Source: Rhodothermales bacterium
Lineage (GTDB): Bacteria; Bacteroidota; Rhodothermia; Rhodothermales; UBA10348
DNA length: 5,899 nt
Direction: 5' to 3'
Assembly: GCA_013003255.1 (NCBI GenBank)
Contig: JABDJZ010000515.1
Coordinates: 1 to 5,899, forward strand
A program made the position numbers and the translations under genes. Below the pieces are notes generated by a model. That model saw nothing but the letters and a program-made list of their open reading frames with translations, ran no database searches and was not told the DNA's origin. Below are positions 1 to 5,899 of the stretch, in pieces; position 1 is the first letter of the stretch; each line of letters begins with the position of its first letter.

Positions 1-1056
1 ATTTCCGTCAATGTGGTGGATGAATCCGCAATCGATCCGGACAAGGTCTATAAGGTCTCGTTCTTCGATACCACGGCCGCATTCGCGGACATCTACCGGA
101 CGACCGGATACAAGCTTGAGAACGTGACCGACAACATCGCGCTGATTCCGAAGTCCACGCTGGTGGAAGAGACGCCGTCGGCCGATGGCTTTGTGATTCG
201 GATCAACAACGATGAGGTTGCCATCGATGAGTCCCGGGTGGGCTGGCAGGGCACAAATGAGGATGACGAACCTGTTTACAGTCGCTTCCCCGGTGCCTTA
301 TCGGGAATGGACACCAACTGGTTCGTGACCATCGAAGTCGACGATTCGCCTCGCTTCGTCGCCTCGCCCTACGAGTATTCCGTCACATTCTCTGACGAAA
401 TCTACACCACGCCCGACCGGCGCCTCGCCGGTCATCTTCGCGCAGTTGATCTGCCCATGGTCTGCCACAACGAGACCCTGGACCTGGCGTGCGACATCTG
501 GGTGCGGGATGTCAATGACAACGGTACGGTGGACTTCCACGAGGACTTGTTCGTGGTCTCAGATCCGGGGGGATTCGTCTGGCGAAACCGCTACGTCCTG
601 GGTTTCACGGCATTCGGCGAGAGTGTCATGCCCGAGGCCGGAGACAAGGTCTACATCGGAACGCAACGCCCATTCTCGCGACAGGACTTCTTTCAGTTCT
701 CCCTGCGAAGTGCCTACGTGGACGCCGATTCGGCACGGGCTGAGCTGGACAAGATTGCAGTTGTCCCGAATCCGTACGTGGTGGCGGCTTCCTGGGAACG
801 TCAGACTCAGATTCAGGGACGCGGCCCACGGCTGATTCAGTTCATCCACCTTCCGGAGCAGTGCACGATCCAGATCTTTACGGTCCGGGGCGAGCTCGTC
901 CGAACCATCGAGCACGATGGATTCGGCGGTAACGGCTCTGCCTGGTGGGACCTTCAGACAGAAAACGGACAGGACGTTGCTTTCGGCGTTTACTTCTATC
1001 ACGTGAAGGCGGAAGGAATCGGCGAAACCGTCGGAAAATTCGCGCTCATCAAATGA
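1..1056 (+). CDS. Large exported protein with C-terminal sorting/FlgD-like domain (3' part only)
   Basis: The reading frame is open from the first base to the TGA at 1054-1056, giving 351 visible residues. A GTG at position 13 could be read as a start, but the frame continues upstream of it with no ribosome binding site, so the gene almost certainly begins outside the window. Visible residues 1 to about 250 are beta-rich and acidic and match no family I can name. They contain an EF-hand-like loop (DVNDNGTVDFHE, visible residues 170-181) and a nearby cysteine pair (155 and 164) that could form a disulfide. From residue 254 (VVPNPYV) to the end lies an Ig-like C-terminal domain ending in GVYFYHVKAEG and KFALIK. 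This layout is typical of T9SS sorting domains and of the related FlgD-like Ig domain. I infer a surface or secreted protein. The downstream PorV-like gene overlaps its stop codon, so the two are probably translated together. The substrate or function is unknown. Confidence 0.85.
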   Translation: MSVNVVDESAIDPDKVYKVSFFDTTAAFADIYRTTGYKLENVTDNIALIPKSTLVEETPSADGFVIRINNDEVAIDESRVGWQGTNEDDEPVYSRFPGALSGMDTNWFVTIEVDDSPRFVASPYEYSVTFSDEIYTTPDRRLAGHLRAVDLPMVCHNETLDLACDIWVRDVNDNGTVDFHEDLFVVSDPGGFVWRNRYVLGFTAFGESVMPEAGDKVYIGTQRPFSRQDFFQFSLRSAYVDADSARAELDKIAVVPNPYVVAASWERQTQIQGRGPRLIQFIHLPEQCTIQIFTVRGELVRTIEHDGFGGNGSAWWDLQTENGQDVAFGVYFYHVKAEGIGETVGKFALIK

Positions 1057-2144
1057 CCGGCATCAGCACTCTCATGGCACAGCGCAGGTTGCTTCGTCCC
1101 TCGCGCGCGGCTGGACTTGTCCTGCTGACGCTCCTCGTCACTGCGACGATCTCGCAGACGGTCCTGGCTCAGAGCCGGGTGGCAACGTCGGCGGCCTCGT
1201 TCCTCACACTCGGGATGGGCGCACGGGGCTCGGCCCTGGGGCATGCGTACACGGCGTCGGCCACCGGCGCGGACGCACTGCTTTGGAATCCGGCCGGAGC
1301 CGCCCTCCGGGGCCCAGGCGGCCAGCGTGGCTCGGTGTTCTTCTCGCACGCCGACTGGATAGTCGATACGGATCTGAATGCCTTCGGCCTTGTGATTCCA
1401 GTGATGGGGTCGGGTGCCTTTGGAATCAGCCTGGCGCAGCTGGACTACGGCCGAATGGACGTGCGGACAGTGAACCTTCCGGATGGGACCGGTGAGACCT
1501 TCGGAGCTTCCGACCTCGTGATCGGGCTTACCTATGCGCAGCCGCTTACCGACCGGTTCTTCATCGGGGGCACGGGCAAGTGGATTCGGCAGAACATCTA
1601 CGACATGTCGGCCTCGACCATGGCGTTCGACATAGGGTTTGTCCTGGTTTCGGACTATTTCAACGGATTGCGCATTGCCGCATCCATCATGAACTTCGGC
1701 GGCTTGATGCGAATGGAGGGCGTCAACGGACGGGTCTTCGTCGACATCGACCCGACGCACTCGGGGTCCAACGAAGCACTGCCGGCCACGCTAGAGACCA
1801 CGGCGTGGAGTCTTCCTCTGTCGTTCAAGTTCGGCACGGCGCTTCCCGTCGTCCAGACCAGCGCCTTCACGCTGGAACTCCTCGCCGACGCCCATCAGAC
1901 CAACGACAACGAGCTCAACGTGGATCTGGGAACTGAAGCCCGGTACGATGCCGGTCCCGTGGCCCTGGACTTGAGGCTCGGATACAAAGATGCAGCGCTC
2001 GGCGACCAGGTCCAGAACCACTGGGCAGTGGGCGGTGGGCTATCCACCAGCATAGGCCGCACCAGCTTCGGTGCGGACTTTGGCTACATCCCATTCGACG
2101 TGCTGGGCAACGTTTCGGTGCTGGACTTCCGCATCGGATTCTGA
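1053..2144 (+). CDS. PorV/PorQ-family outer-membrane beta-barrel protein
   Basis: This encodes 363 residues from the ATG at 1053, which overlaps the previous stop as ATGA and suggests translational coupling. The frame is open further upstream, but that part lies inside the preceding gene. An ATG at 1074 is possible but has no better ribosome binding site. Residues 1-39 form a signal peptide: basic n-region, hydrophobic core GLVLLTLLV, and likely cleavage after VLA at 39, leaving Q40. The mature N-terminus carries the family signature: SAASFLTLGMGARGSALG (47-63 region), then a GADALLWNPAG motif at 72-82. The rest alternates like membrane beta strands and ends in an aromatic residue (FRIGF), as outer-membrane barrels do. 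In Bacteroidota, PorV is a FadL-like barrel that shuttles T9SS substrates from the translocon to the attachment complex, and PorQ and other paralogues share the fold. Position between two sorting-domain proteins fits a role in export or anchoring of its neighbours. The sequence does not tell true PorV from a paralogue, so no symbol is given. Confidence 0.88.
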   Translation: MTGISTLMAQRRLLRPSRAAGLVLLTLLVTATISQTVLAQSRVATSAASFLTLGMGARGSALGHAYTASATGADALLWNPAGAALRGPGGQRGSVFFSHADWIVDTDLNAFGLVIPVMGSGAFGISLAQLDYGRMDVRTVNLPDGTGETFGASDLVIGLTYAQPLTDRFFIGGTGKWIRQNIYDMSASTMAFDIGFVLVSDYFNGLRIAASIMNFGGLMRMEGVNGRVFVDIDPTHSGSNEALPATLETTAWSLPLSFKFGTALPVVQTSAFTLELLADAHQTNDNELNVDLGTEARYDAGPVALDLRLGYKDAALGDQVQNHWAVGGGLSTSIGRTSFGADFGYIPFDVLGNVSVLDFRIGF

Positions 2145-2210
2145 CCTTGCGTGTCATTCTCACATAGATCACTTCCCCCCCGGGGCACTACACCCGCCTC
2201 ACCACCTCAC

Positions 2211-2217
2211 GGAGGAA
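2211..2217 (+). promoter_or_regulatory. Ribosome binding site of the 881-residue CBM9/T9SS protein
   Basis: GGAGGAA is a near-perfect Shine-Dalgarno sequence ending three bases before the ATG at 2221. It fixes that ATG as the start, rather than an in-frame ATG at 2071 that lies inside the preceding gene. It is much stronger than anything ahead of the PorV-like gene. The 76-base gap from 2145 to 2220 shows no convincing promoter or terminator. A C7G4 run at 2175-2185 has no loop or T-tract. Confidence 0.8.
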
Positions 2218-2220
2218 ACC

Positions 2221-4866
2221 ATGACAAAACCGATTACTAACAGGCTCGTTGCTTTTGCTGCGATTGCCTTGCTTGGCGCCTCTCTGGCGTCCGCGCAGGA
2301 CATCTACCAGAAGGGTGACGGCACGTCAATCTGGAACGGGGCGCCAAGTGTCCCGCTGATTTCCGGATTCAACTCAATTCAGGAAGACACCACGCTCTGG
2401 GGCCAGTACGGCTTCTGGGAGCCGGACTCCGACTGTTCCACGCAGGCACCGCCGTGCTGGGACTTCAATGAGGGAGGCCGCGACTACGCGCTTCTGGCCG
2501 ATTACTCTTCCCTTGCCAATGATAATCCCGAGGGCGCCTCGGCCGTCGTCATTGAGTGGTCAGTGTTTTCGGACCAGTCCTGGGGCGGCTCGTCTGCGTT
2601 CCAGCACCGGCTCCCGGATTCGGTCATGGCCGCGGGTAACTACTATGACTTCTCTGACTTCACCCACCTTTCCATCGATTACAACAATCTGACGCCAACT
2701 GGCGAAGGGTCGCTGTTCCGCTTCAAGATCAACGATGCCAGTGATGGTGGTGTTGAGGCCGGATTCGAGGACTGGTATGCTGAAGACAGCGCCATGCTGG
2801 AGGCCCAGCCGGGCTGGAACACCTTCTCGGTGCCTCTTGAGACGGTTGCCGGATGCTGTGGCTCCGGCGGATTCAACCGGCCCGGATGGAGCGGCATAAC
2901 GGGCAATGATCAGCTGGATCTCGACAAGATCGGTGGCTTCCAGCTCGAGTTCGTCGCACCCGCCGGAGCCTCTTCGGGGGACTCTACGGTGGCCGGTACG
3001 GTGGTCTGGGACAACTTCCGCGTGGAAGGTGTCCGCTACAACACGATCTCCTCTTTTGAGGCTGCCCCTACAACGGAAACGCTACAGTCAAACGGTGGCA
3101 GCTATACGGTTGCCCTCAATACGGACGACAAGATCCTGGACGCATCCTCAATGCAGGTGGACTACACGGTAGTTGGCGACCAGGGTTGGGGCGGTGAGCT
3201 TGACCTTTTCTGGGAGCCCGACGGAGCGGCAACCTTTGGCGAGATGGCCGCCCGAACGCACCTCAGTGTGTTCTACAAGGTCCTCACGCCCGCCAGCGAC
3301 GGCGGGACCTTCGGCGTCCGCGTCTTCGACGGGGACGAGCTCTTCATCTACGAAAGCACGGACGTGATGGTGGATGACAGCGGCAATTGGAATCGTTTCC
3401 TTGTTCCGTTTAGCGAGATGACGATACCATCCTGGTGTAACTGCGCCGATGACGGCGTGCTGAACCCGAACAACATTGTCCGCGTCCAGTTTGTCTTCTA
3501 CGCCGGCGAGGGAACTACGACCACAGGGTCGATTCTCTTTGATCGCCTCACCGGGTACGGCTTCCAGCAAACGGACAATACCGCGCCTGACGCGCCGGCT
3601 GGCGTTGCTGCCACCACCGGAGCTGAGTACGAAAACATCATCACTTGGGGTGATGTGGCCGGCGAAGACGGCGAATCTTACACGCTCTACTGGAGCGACA
3701 GAGAGATCACGGATGTGACCGCGGACGGCGTCAACCTCCTGGCCTCGGTCGACGAGGGCGTCGAGGTGTACGTGGATGCGCTGTACTACCCGGCAGCAGA
3801 CGCCCAACTGACGCGCTACTACGCTGTAGCCGCGACAGACGCGGCTGGAAACGTCGGCAGTCCTGCCTCAGCCGGTTCGGTGACAAACACGGCCTTCGGT
3901 GTTCCCACCATCTCGAACACCACGGTCAGCTTCACGGCTGACGGTGACCTTTCGGAGTTCGCGGGCATCACGCCGATTCGTCTGGAAGCCGGCACCCGCG
4001 TCGGACACGTGGCTGGGCCGACCCAGGCACCTGCGGACGCCACCGACCTCTCCGCGGATGCCTACGTGAGCATTGACAGCGATAATCTGTACATCGCTAT
4101 CGATGTGACCGACGACATCCATGACCCGGTACCTGAGCCAGGCTCCGCCAATCAATGGATGTACGATGGTGCCGAGTTCTATATCGGCCTGTACGACGGA
4201 CGTGCTGGCAAACACTCGGGCTACATGTCGGGAGCGACGCCGGACTACAAGTTCAACATGTACTCCCACGCGATCTCCGATGCGTTCTCAGCCGACAACA
4301 ACACGGAGTTCTACTACCACGGTGCCCGCTCCGGTGGCTGGGTGGTGGAGGCCAAAATCCCGCTGGACTCGCTCCAGGTGGACGGGCAGGACAAGTTCTC
4401 TCCTCGTGAGGGAATGTGGCTCCCGATGGACATCGTGCTCTTTGACGATGACACCGCGCCGGGAGGCGAGAACCGGGAGACCATCCTGACCTACTCGCCG
4501 TTCAACGACGACAACTCCTGGCAGAGCCCTGCCAACTGGCACTACAACTGGATTGGCAATCGCTACTCCGTGGGCGTTGAGAACGTCTCTTCGGAGGTTC
4601 CGGGGCAGTACGAGCTGCACGCCAACTATCCCAACCCGTTCAACCCGGTCACAACATTCCGCTATGACCTGGCACAGTCGGGCAAGGTGACCCTCGAGGT
4701 CTACAACATGCTTGGACAGCGTGTTGCCCAGTTGGTCAACGGAGCCCAGACGCCGGGCACCTACGAAGTGCACTTTGATGCAAGCAACCTGACTTCCGGT
4801 GTGTACATCTACACCCTGAAGGCGGAAGGCTTCGTGCAGAGTCGCAAGATGACACTGATCCGCTAG
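2221..4866 (+). CDS. Secreted multidomain protein: two jelly-roll-like domains, FN3-like, CBM9-like, T9SS type A sorting domain
   Basis: This encodes 881 residues. Residues 1-25 are a signal peptide (core LVAFAAIALLG, cleavage after ASA), leaving Q26. Residues about 100-275 and 279-447 are two related beta-sandwich domains resembling carbohydrate-binding or CIA30-like jelly rolls. They share DQxWGG (W121, W323), THLS (148, 346), LTP and WN-F-VP (W199, W390). Residues about 452-558 look like a fibronectin type III domain, starting TAPDAPAGV. Residues about 569-789 resemble the CBM9/DOMON-like sugar-binding fold, with DGAEFYIGLYDG after W646 and GWVVEAKIPLDSL at W707. From about 790 to 881 lies a classical T9SS type A sorting domain (YPNPFNP at 803-809, LGQRV, SGVYIYTLKAEG, RKMTLIR). 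All six cysteines fall in the first half (72/79, 212/213, 406/408). No catalytic domain is visible, so a surface-attached glycan-binding or adhesive role is inferred. It probably belongs to the same transcript as the PorV-like gene. The N-terminal domain names are the least certain part. Confidence 0.9.
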   Translation: MTKPITNRLVAFAAIALLGASLASAQDIYQKGDGTSIWNGAPSVPLISGFNSIQEDTTLWGQYGFWEPDSDCSTQAPPCWDFNEGGRDYALLADYSSLANDNPEGASAVVIEWSVFSDQSWGGSSAFQHRLPDSVMAAGNYYDFSDFTHLSIDYNNLTPTGEGSLFRFKINDASDGGVEAGFEDWYAEDSAMLEAQPGWNTFSVPLETVAGCCGSGGFNRPGWSGITGNDQLDLDKIGGFQLEFVAPAGASSGDSTVAGTVVWDNFRVEGVRYNTISSFEAAPTTETLQSNGGSYTVALNTDDKILDASSMQVDYTVVGDQGWGGELDLFWEPDGAATFGEMAARTHLSVFYKVLTPASDGGTFGVRVFDGDELFIYESTDVMVDDSGNWNRFLVPFSEMTIPSWCNCADDGVLNPNNIVRVQFVFYAGEGTTTTGSILFDRLTGYGFQQTDNTAPDAPAGVAATTGAEYENIITWGDVAGEDGESYTLYWSDREITDVTADGVNLLASVDEGVEVYVDALYYPAADAQLTRYYAVAATDAAGNVGSPASAGSVTNTAFGVPTISNTTVSFTADGDLSEFAGITPIRLEAGTRVGHVAGPTQAPADATDLSADAYVSIDSDNLYIAIDVTDDIHDPVPEPGSANQWMYDGAEFYIGLYDGRAGKHSGYMSGATPDYKFNMYSHAISDAFSADNNTEFYYHGARSGGWVVEAKIPLDSLQVDGQDKFSPREGMWLPMDIVLFDDDTAPGGENRETILTYSPFNDDNSWQSPANWHYNWIGNRYSVGVENVSSEVPGQYELHANYPNPFNPVTTFRYDLAQSGKVTLEVYNMLGQRVAQLVNGAQTPGTYEVHFDASNLTSGVYIYTLKAEGFVQSRKMTLIR

Positions 4867-4887
4867 CGGATCGGCTCTCTCAGTCCT

Positions 4888-4920
4888 GAAAGGGGCGGGT
4901 GCATTGCGCCCGCCCCTTTC
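4888..4920 (+). terminator. Strong intrinsic (Rho-independent) terminator
   Basis: A 15-base-pair stem (GAAAGGGGCGGGTGC pairing with GCGCCCGCCCCTTTC, one G-T wobble) surrounds a 3-base ATT loop. The right arm ends in TTTC and continues TTGCT, a modest T-rich tail. It begins 22 bases after the stop of the CBM9/T9SS gene and should end that transcription unit, separating it from the isomerase gene. The stem is nearly symmetrical with A and T at its outer ends, but no gene converges from the other side, so the + strand is assigned. Confidence 0.88.
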
Positions 4921-4960
4921 TTGCTGAAGGCGAGGGGATCAATCCAGTTCGAGGTGGATA

Positions 4961-4965
4961 GGGAG
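4961..4965 (+). promoter_or_regulatory. Probable ribosome binding site of the parvulin-like gene
   Basis: GGGAG lies four bases before the ATG at 4970, closer than usual. A second purine-rich match, GAGGTGG at 4951-4957, lies about a dozen bases upstream and could also contribute. Together they support the ATG at 4970. I see no convincing -35/-10 pair in the 49 bases between the terminator and this start. Confidence 0.5.
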
Positions 4966-4969
4966 CGCA

Positions 4970-5899
4970 ATGCGAACGAGAAGAGGAATCATTCTGTTGG
5001 TGCTGGGTGCGCTGGCGCTCGCAGCAACCTGGTTGTGGATGGAAGGGGGCGAGCCTGATGACCGCGAGGCAGTCTTGGCACGGGTCGGCGATAGCACCAT
5101 CACGGTGGCCAGGTTCAACCGATCGTACCTGCAGTACCTGCTCGCGAGCGGCTCCAACGATACCCCCATCGCCCGGAGGGCCCATCTGGATCGACTCATC
5201 CAGGAAAGGCTATTGGCGGAGGAGGCCCGCAAAACGGGAATCGGTACCGGTTCCGAATATGAGGCACACCTGGAGCGTCACCGCTTGATGGCGGCCGGCG
5301 CCCGGTATTTCGAGCGGGAGTATGCCGAGATGCTGCCGGCCCTGTCTCAGGCAGACGTGCGTGATGCCTATGAAAAGAGCCAGCAGACGCTGGTGCTTCG
5401 GCAGCTGTTCTTCCGAGATCCAGAGATGGCGCGAGCCGCCTATGCCCAACTGGACCAGGGGCGTGATTTCGTTGAATTGGCCAACGAGGTATTCAACACC
5501 GCTGAGTACGACACATTGGCCGGGTTTCTCGGGGAGGCCACCTACTGGCAGATGGATGATGCCGTAGCGGAGGCCGTCTTTGACTTGCCTGTCGGGACGC
5601 CATCTCCCCCGGTTCGCAGTGAGCACGGATGGCATATCGTGCGCGTGGAGCAGCGTCTCCGCAACCCGCTACTGATCGAGGAGGACTTTCTGCGTCGCCG
5701 GGAGAGCATTGAAGGGCGGGCACGCATTCGCCGGAATCGGCTGCAGGGAGATGCTTGGGTGCGAGACCTCATGAGAGGACTGGACGTGACCGTGAATGAG
5801 CCCGGGATGCGCCTTCTCGCTCGCGCAGTAGCCGAGGTCACCGGGGCGGATCCACCCGACGAGAATGCCCCGCCTCAGCCTCTGTTGACCGTGGCCGAG
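4970..5899 (+). CDS. Exported or membrane-anchored SurA/PpiC-type peptidyl-prolyl isomerase (3' end outside window)
   Basis: The frame is open from the ATG at 4970 to the right edge, giving 310 residues with no stop. Residues 1-5 are basic (MRTRR) and 7-23 are hydrophobic with no lipobox cysteine and no clear cleavage site, so either a signal peptide or an N-terminal membrane anchor. Residues about 34-135 resemble the SurA/PrsA N-terminal chaperone region: LARVGDSTITVARF, then DRLIQERLLAEEARKTG, as in this family. Residues about 138-230 resemble a parvulin (PpiC-type rotamase) domain: LRQLFF, GRDFVELANEV, AGFLGEATYW, VFDLPVGTPSPPV and HGWHIVRVEQRL. The first conserved histidine of parvulins (usually in a HIL motif) is Q145 here, whereas the later G-x-H histidine is kept (H222). 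Proteins of this type fold periplasmic and outer-membrane proteins, which suits the envelope genes upstream, although the terminator makes it a separate unit. A helical, arginine-rich segment follows (235-270), then an acidic, proline-rich stretch near 295-305. Family assignment is solid, but isomerase activity is uncertain. Confidence 0.87.
   Translation, partial: MRTRRGIILLVLGALALAATWLWMEGGEPDDREAVLARVGDSTITVARFNRSYLQYLLASGSNDTPIARRAHLDRLIQERLLAEEARKTGIGTGSEYEAHLERHRLMAAGARYFEREYAEMLPALSQADVRDAYEKSQQTLVLRQLFFRDPEMARAAYAQLDQGRDFVELANEVFNTAEYDTLAGFLGEATYWQMDDAVAEAVFDLPVGTPSPPVRSEHGWHIVRVEQRLRNPLLIEEDFLRRRESIEGRARIRRNRLQGDAWVRDLMRGLDVTVNEPGMRLLARAVAEVTGADPPDENAPPQPLLTVAE

Noticed and set aside
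945..1052. Upstream extension of the PorV-like gene
   Set aside because: The extra residues (basic, no signal peptide) would come from DNA that encodes the conserved C-terminal domain of the preceding gene. Starting at 1053 gives a normal signal peptide.
999..1760. 253-codon open frame on the - strand, opposite the PorV-like gene
   Set aside because: Its protein is rich in Arg, His and Pro with no domain, signal or hydrophobic pattern, while the + strand carries a clear PorV/PorQ signature across the same DNA. It is a GC-rich antisense shadow.
2171..2190. C-run followed by G-run as a possible hairpin or terminator
   Set aside because: The C7G4 stretch has no loop, so a hairpin cannot form well, and no T-tract follows.
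2071..2220. Upstream extension of the CBM9/T9SS gene
   Set aside because: It would overlap the end of the PorV-like gene and place about 50 residues ahead of a good signal peptide. The ATG at 2221 has a strong ribosome binding site.
3148..3807. 219-codon open frame on the - strand, inside the CBM9/T9SS gene
   Set aside because: No ribosome binding site or family signature, and it spans two well-formed domains of the + strand gene. Treated as a shadow.
4921..4969. Promoter for the parvulin-like gene (TTGCTG at 4921 as a -35 box)
   Set aside because: No matching -10 element lies at a suitable distance, and no TAnnTTTG-type Bacteroidota -7 element is seen. A promoter is expected after the terminator but cannot be located.
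4880..5232. Two overlapping - strand open frames (4880-5185 and 4939-5232) near the terminator
   Set aside because: They run through the terminator or the start of the parvulin-like gene, are low-complexity in composition, and have no recognisable motif.

Overview
The window looks like chromosomal DNA from a fairly GC-rich (about 60% by eye) Gram-negative bacterium of the Bacteroidota/Rhodothermota or wider FCB group. Three things point there. Two large exported proteins end in C-terminal domains of the type IX secretion system (T9SS) or FlgD-like class. A PorV/PorQ-family outer-membrane protein lies between them. Both complete signal peptides appear to leave glutamine as the first mature residue, as is common in Bacteroidota. 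Rhodothermota is my best guess, because GC is high and the proteins are acidic, but phylum placement is inference.

Layout, all genes on the + strand. (1) 1-1056: the 3' end of a gene for a large exported protein, cut by the left edge, with an EF-hand-like loop and a C-terminal sorting-type domain. (2) 1053-2144: a PorV/PorQ-family outer-membrane barrel protein whose start overlaps the previous stop by 4 bases (ATGA). (3) 2221-4866: an 881-residue secreted protein after a 76-base gap with a strong ribosome binding site. It has two related jelly-roll-like domains, a fibronectin type III-like domain, a CBM9-like domain and a classical T9SS type A sorting domain. (4) 4888-4920: a strong intrinsic terminator. 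(5) 4970 to the right edge: a membrane-anchored or exported SurA/PpiC-type peptidyl-prolyl isomerase, truncated by the window.

The common theme is the cell envelope. PorV is the T9SS outer-membrane component that hands substrates to the cell-surface attachment machinery, and PorV/PorQ-like paralogues in this group often sit next to genes for sorting-domain proteins. Genes 1 and 2 are almost certainly cotranscribed and translationally coupled. Gene 3 is probably in the same transcript, with the terminator closing the unit. The parvulin-like protein starts a new unit and may act in periplasmic folding of outer-membrane proteins.

I found no RNA genes, CRISPR arrays, mobile elements, phage genes or defence systems. 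The most notable features are the PorV-like gene between two putative surface-exported proteins, the internal domain duplication in the 881-residue protein, and the unusual active-site positions in the parvulin domain. None amounts to a demonstrably new system.
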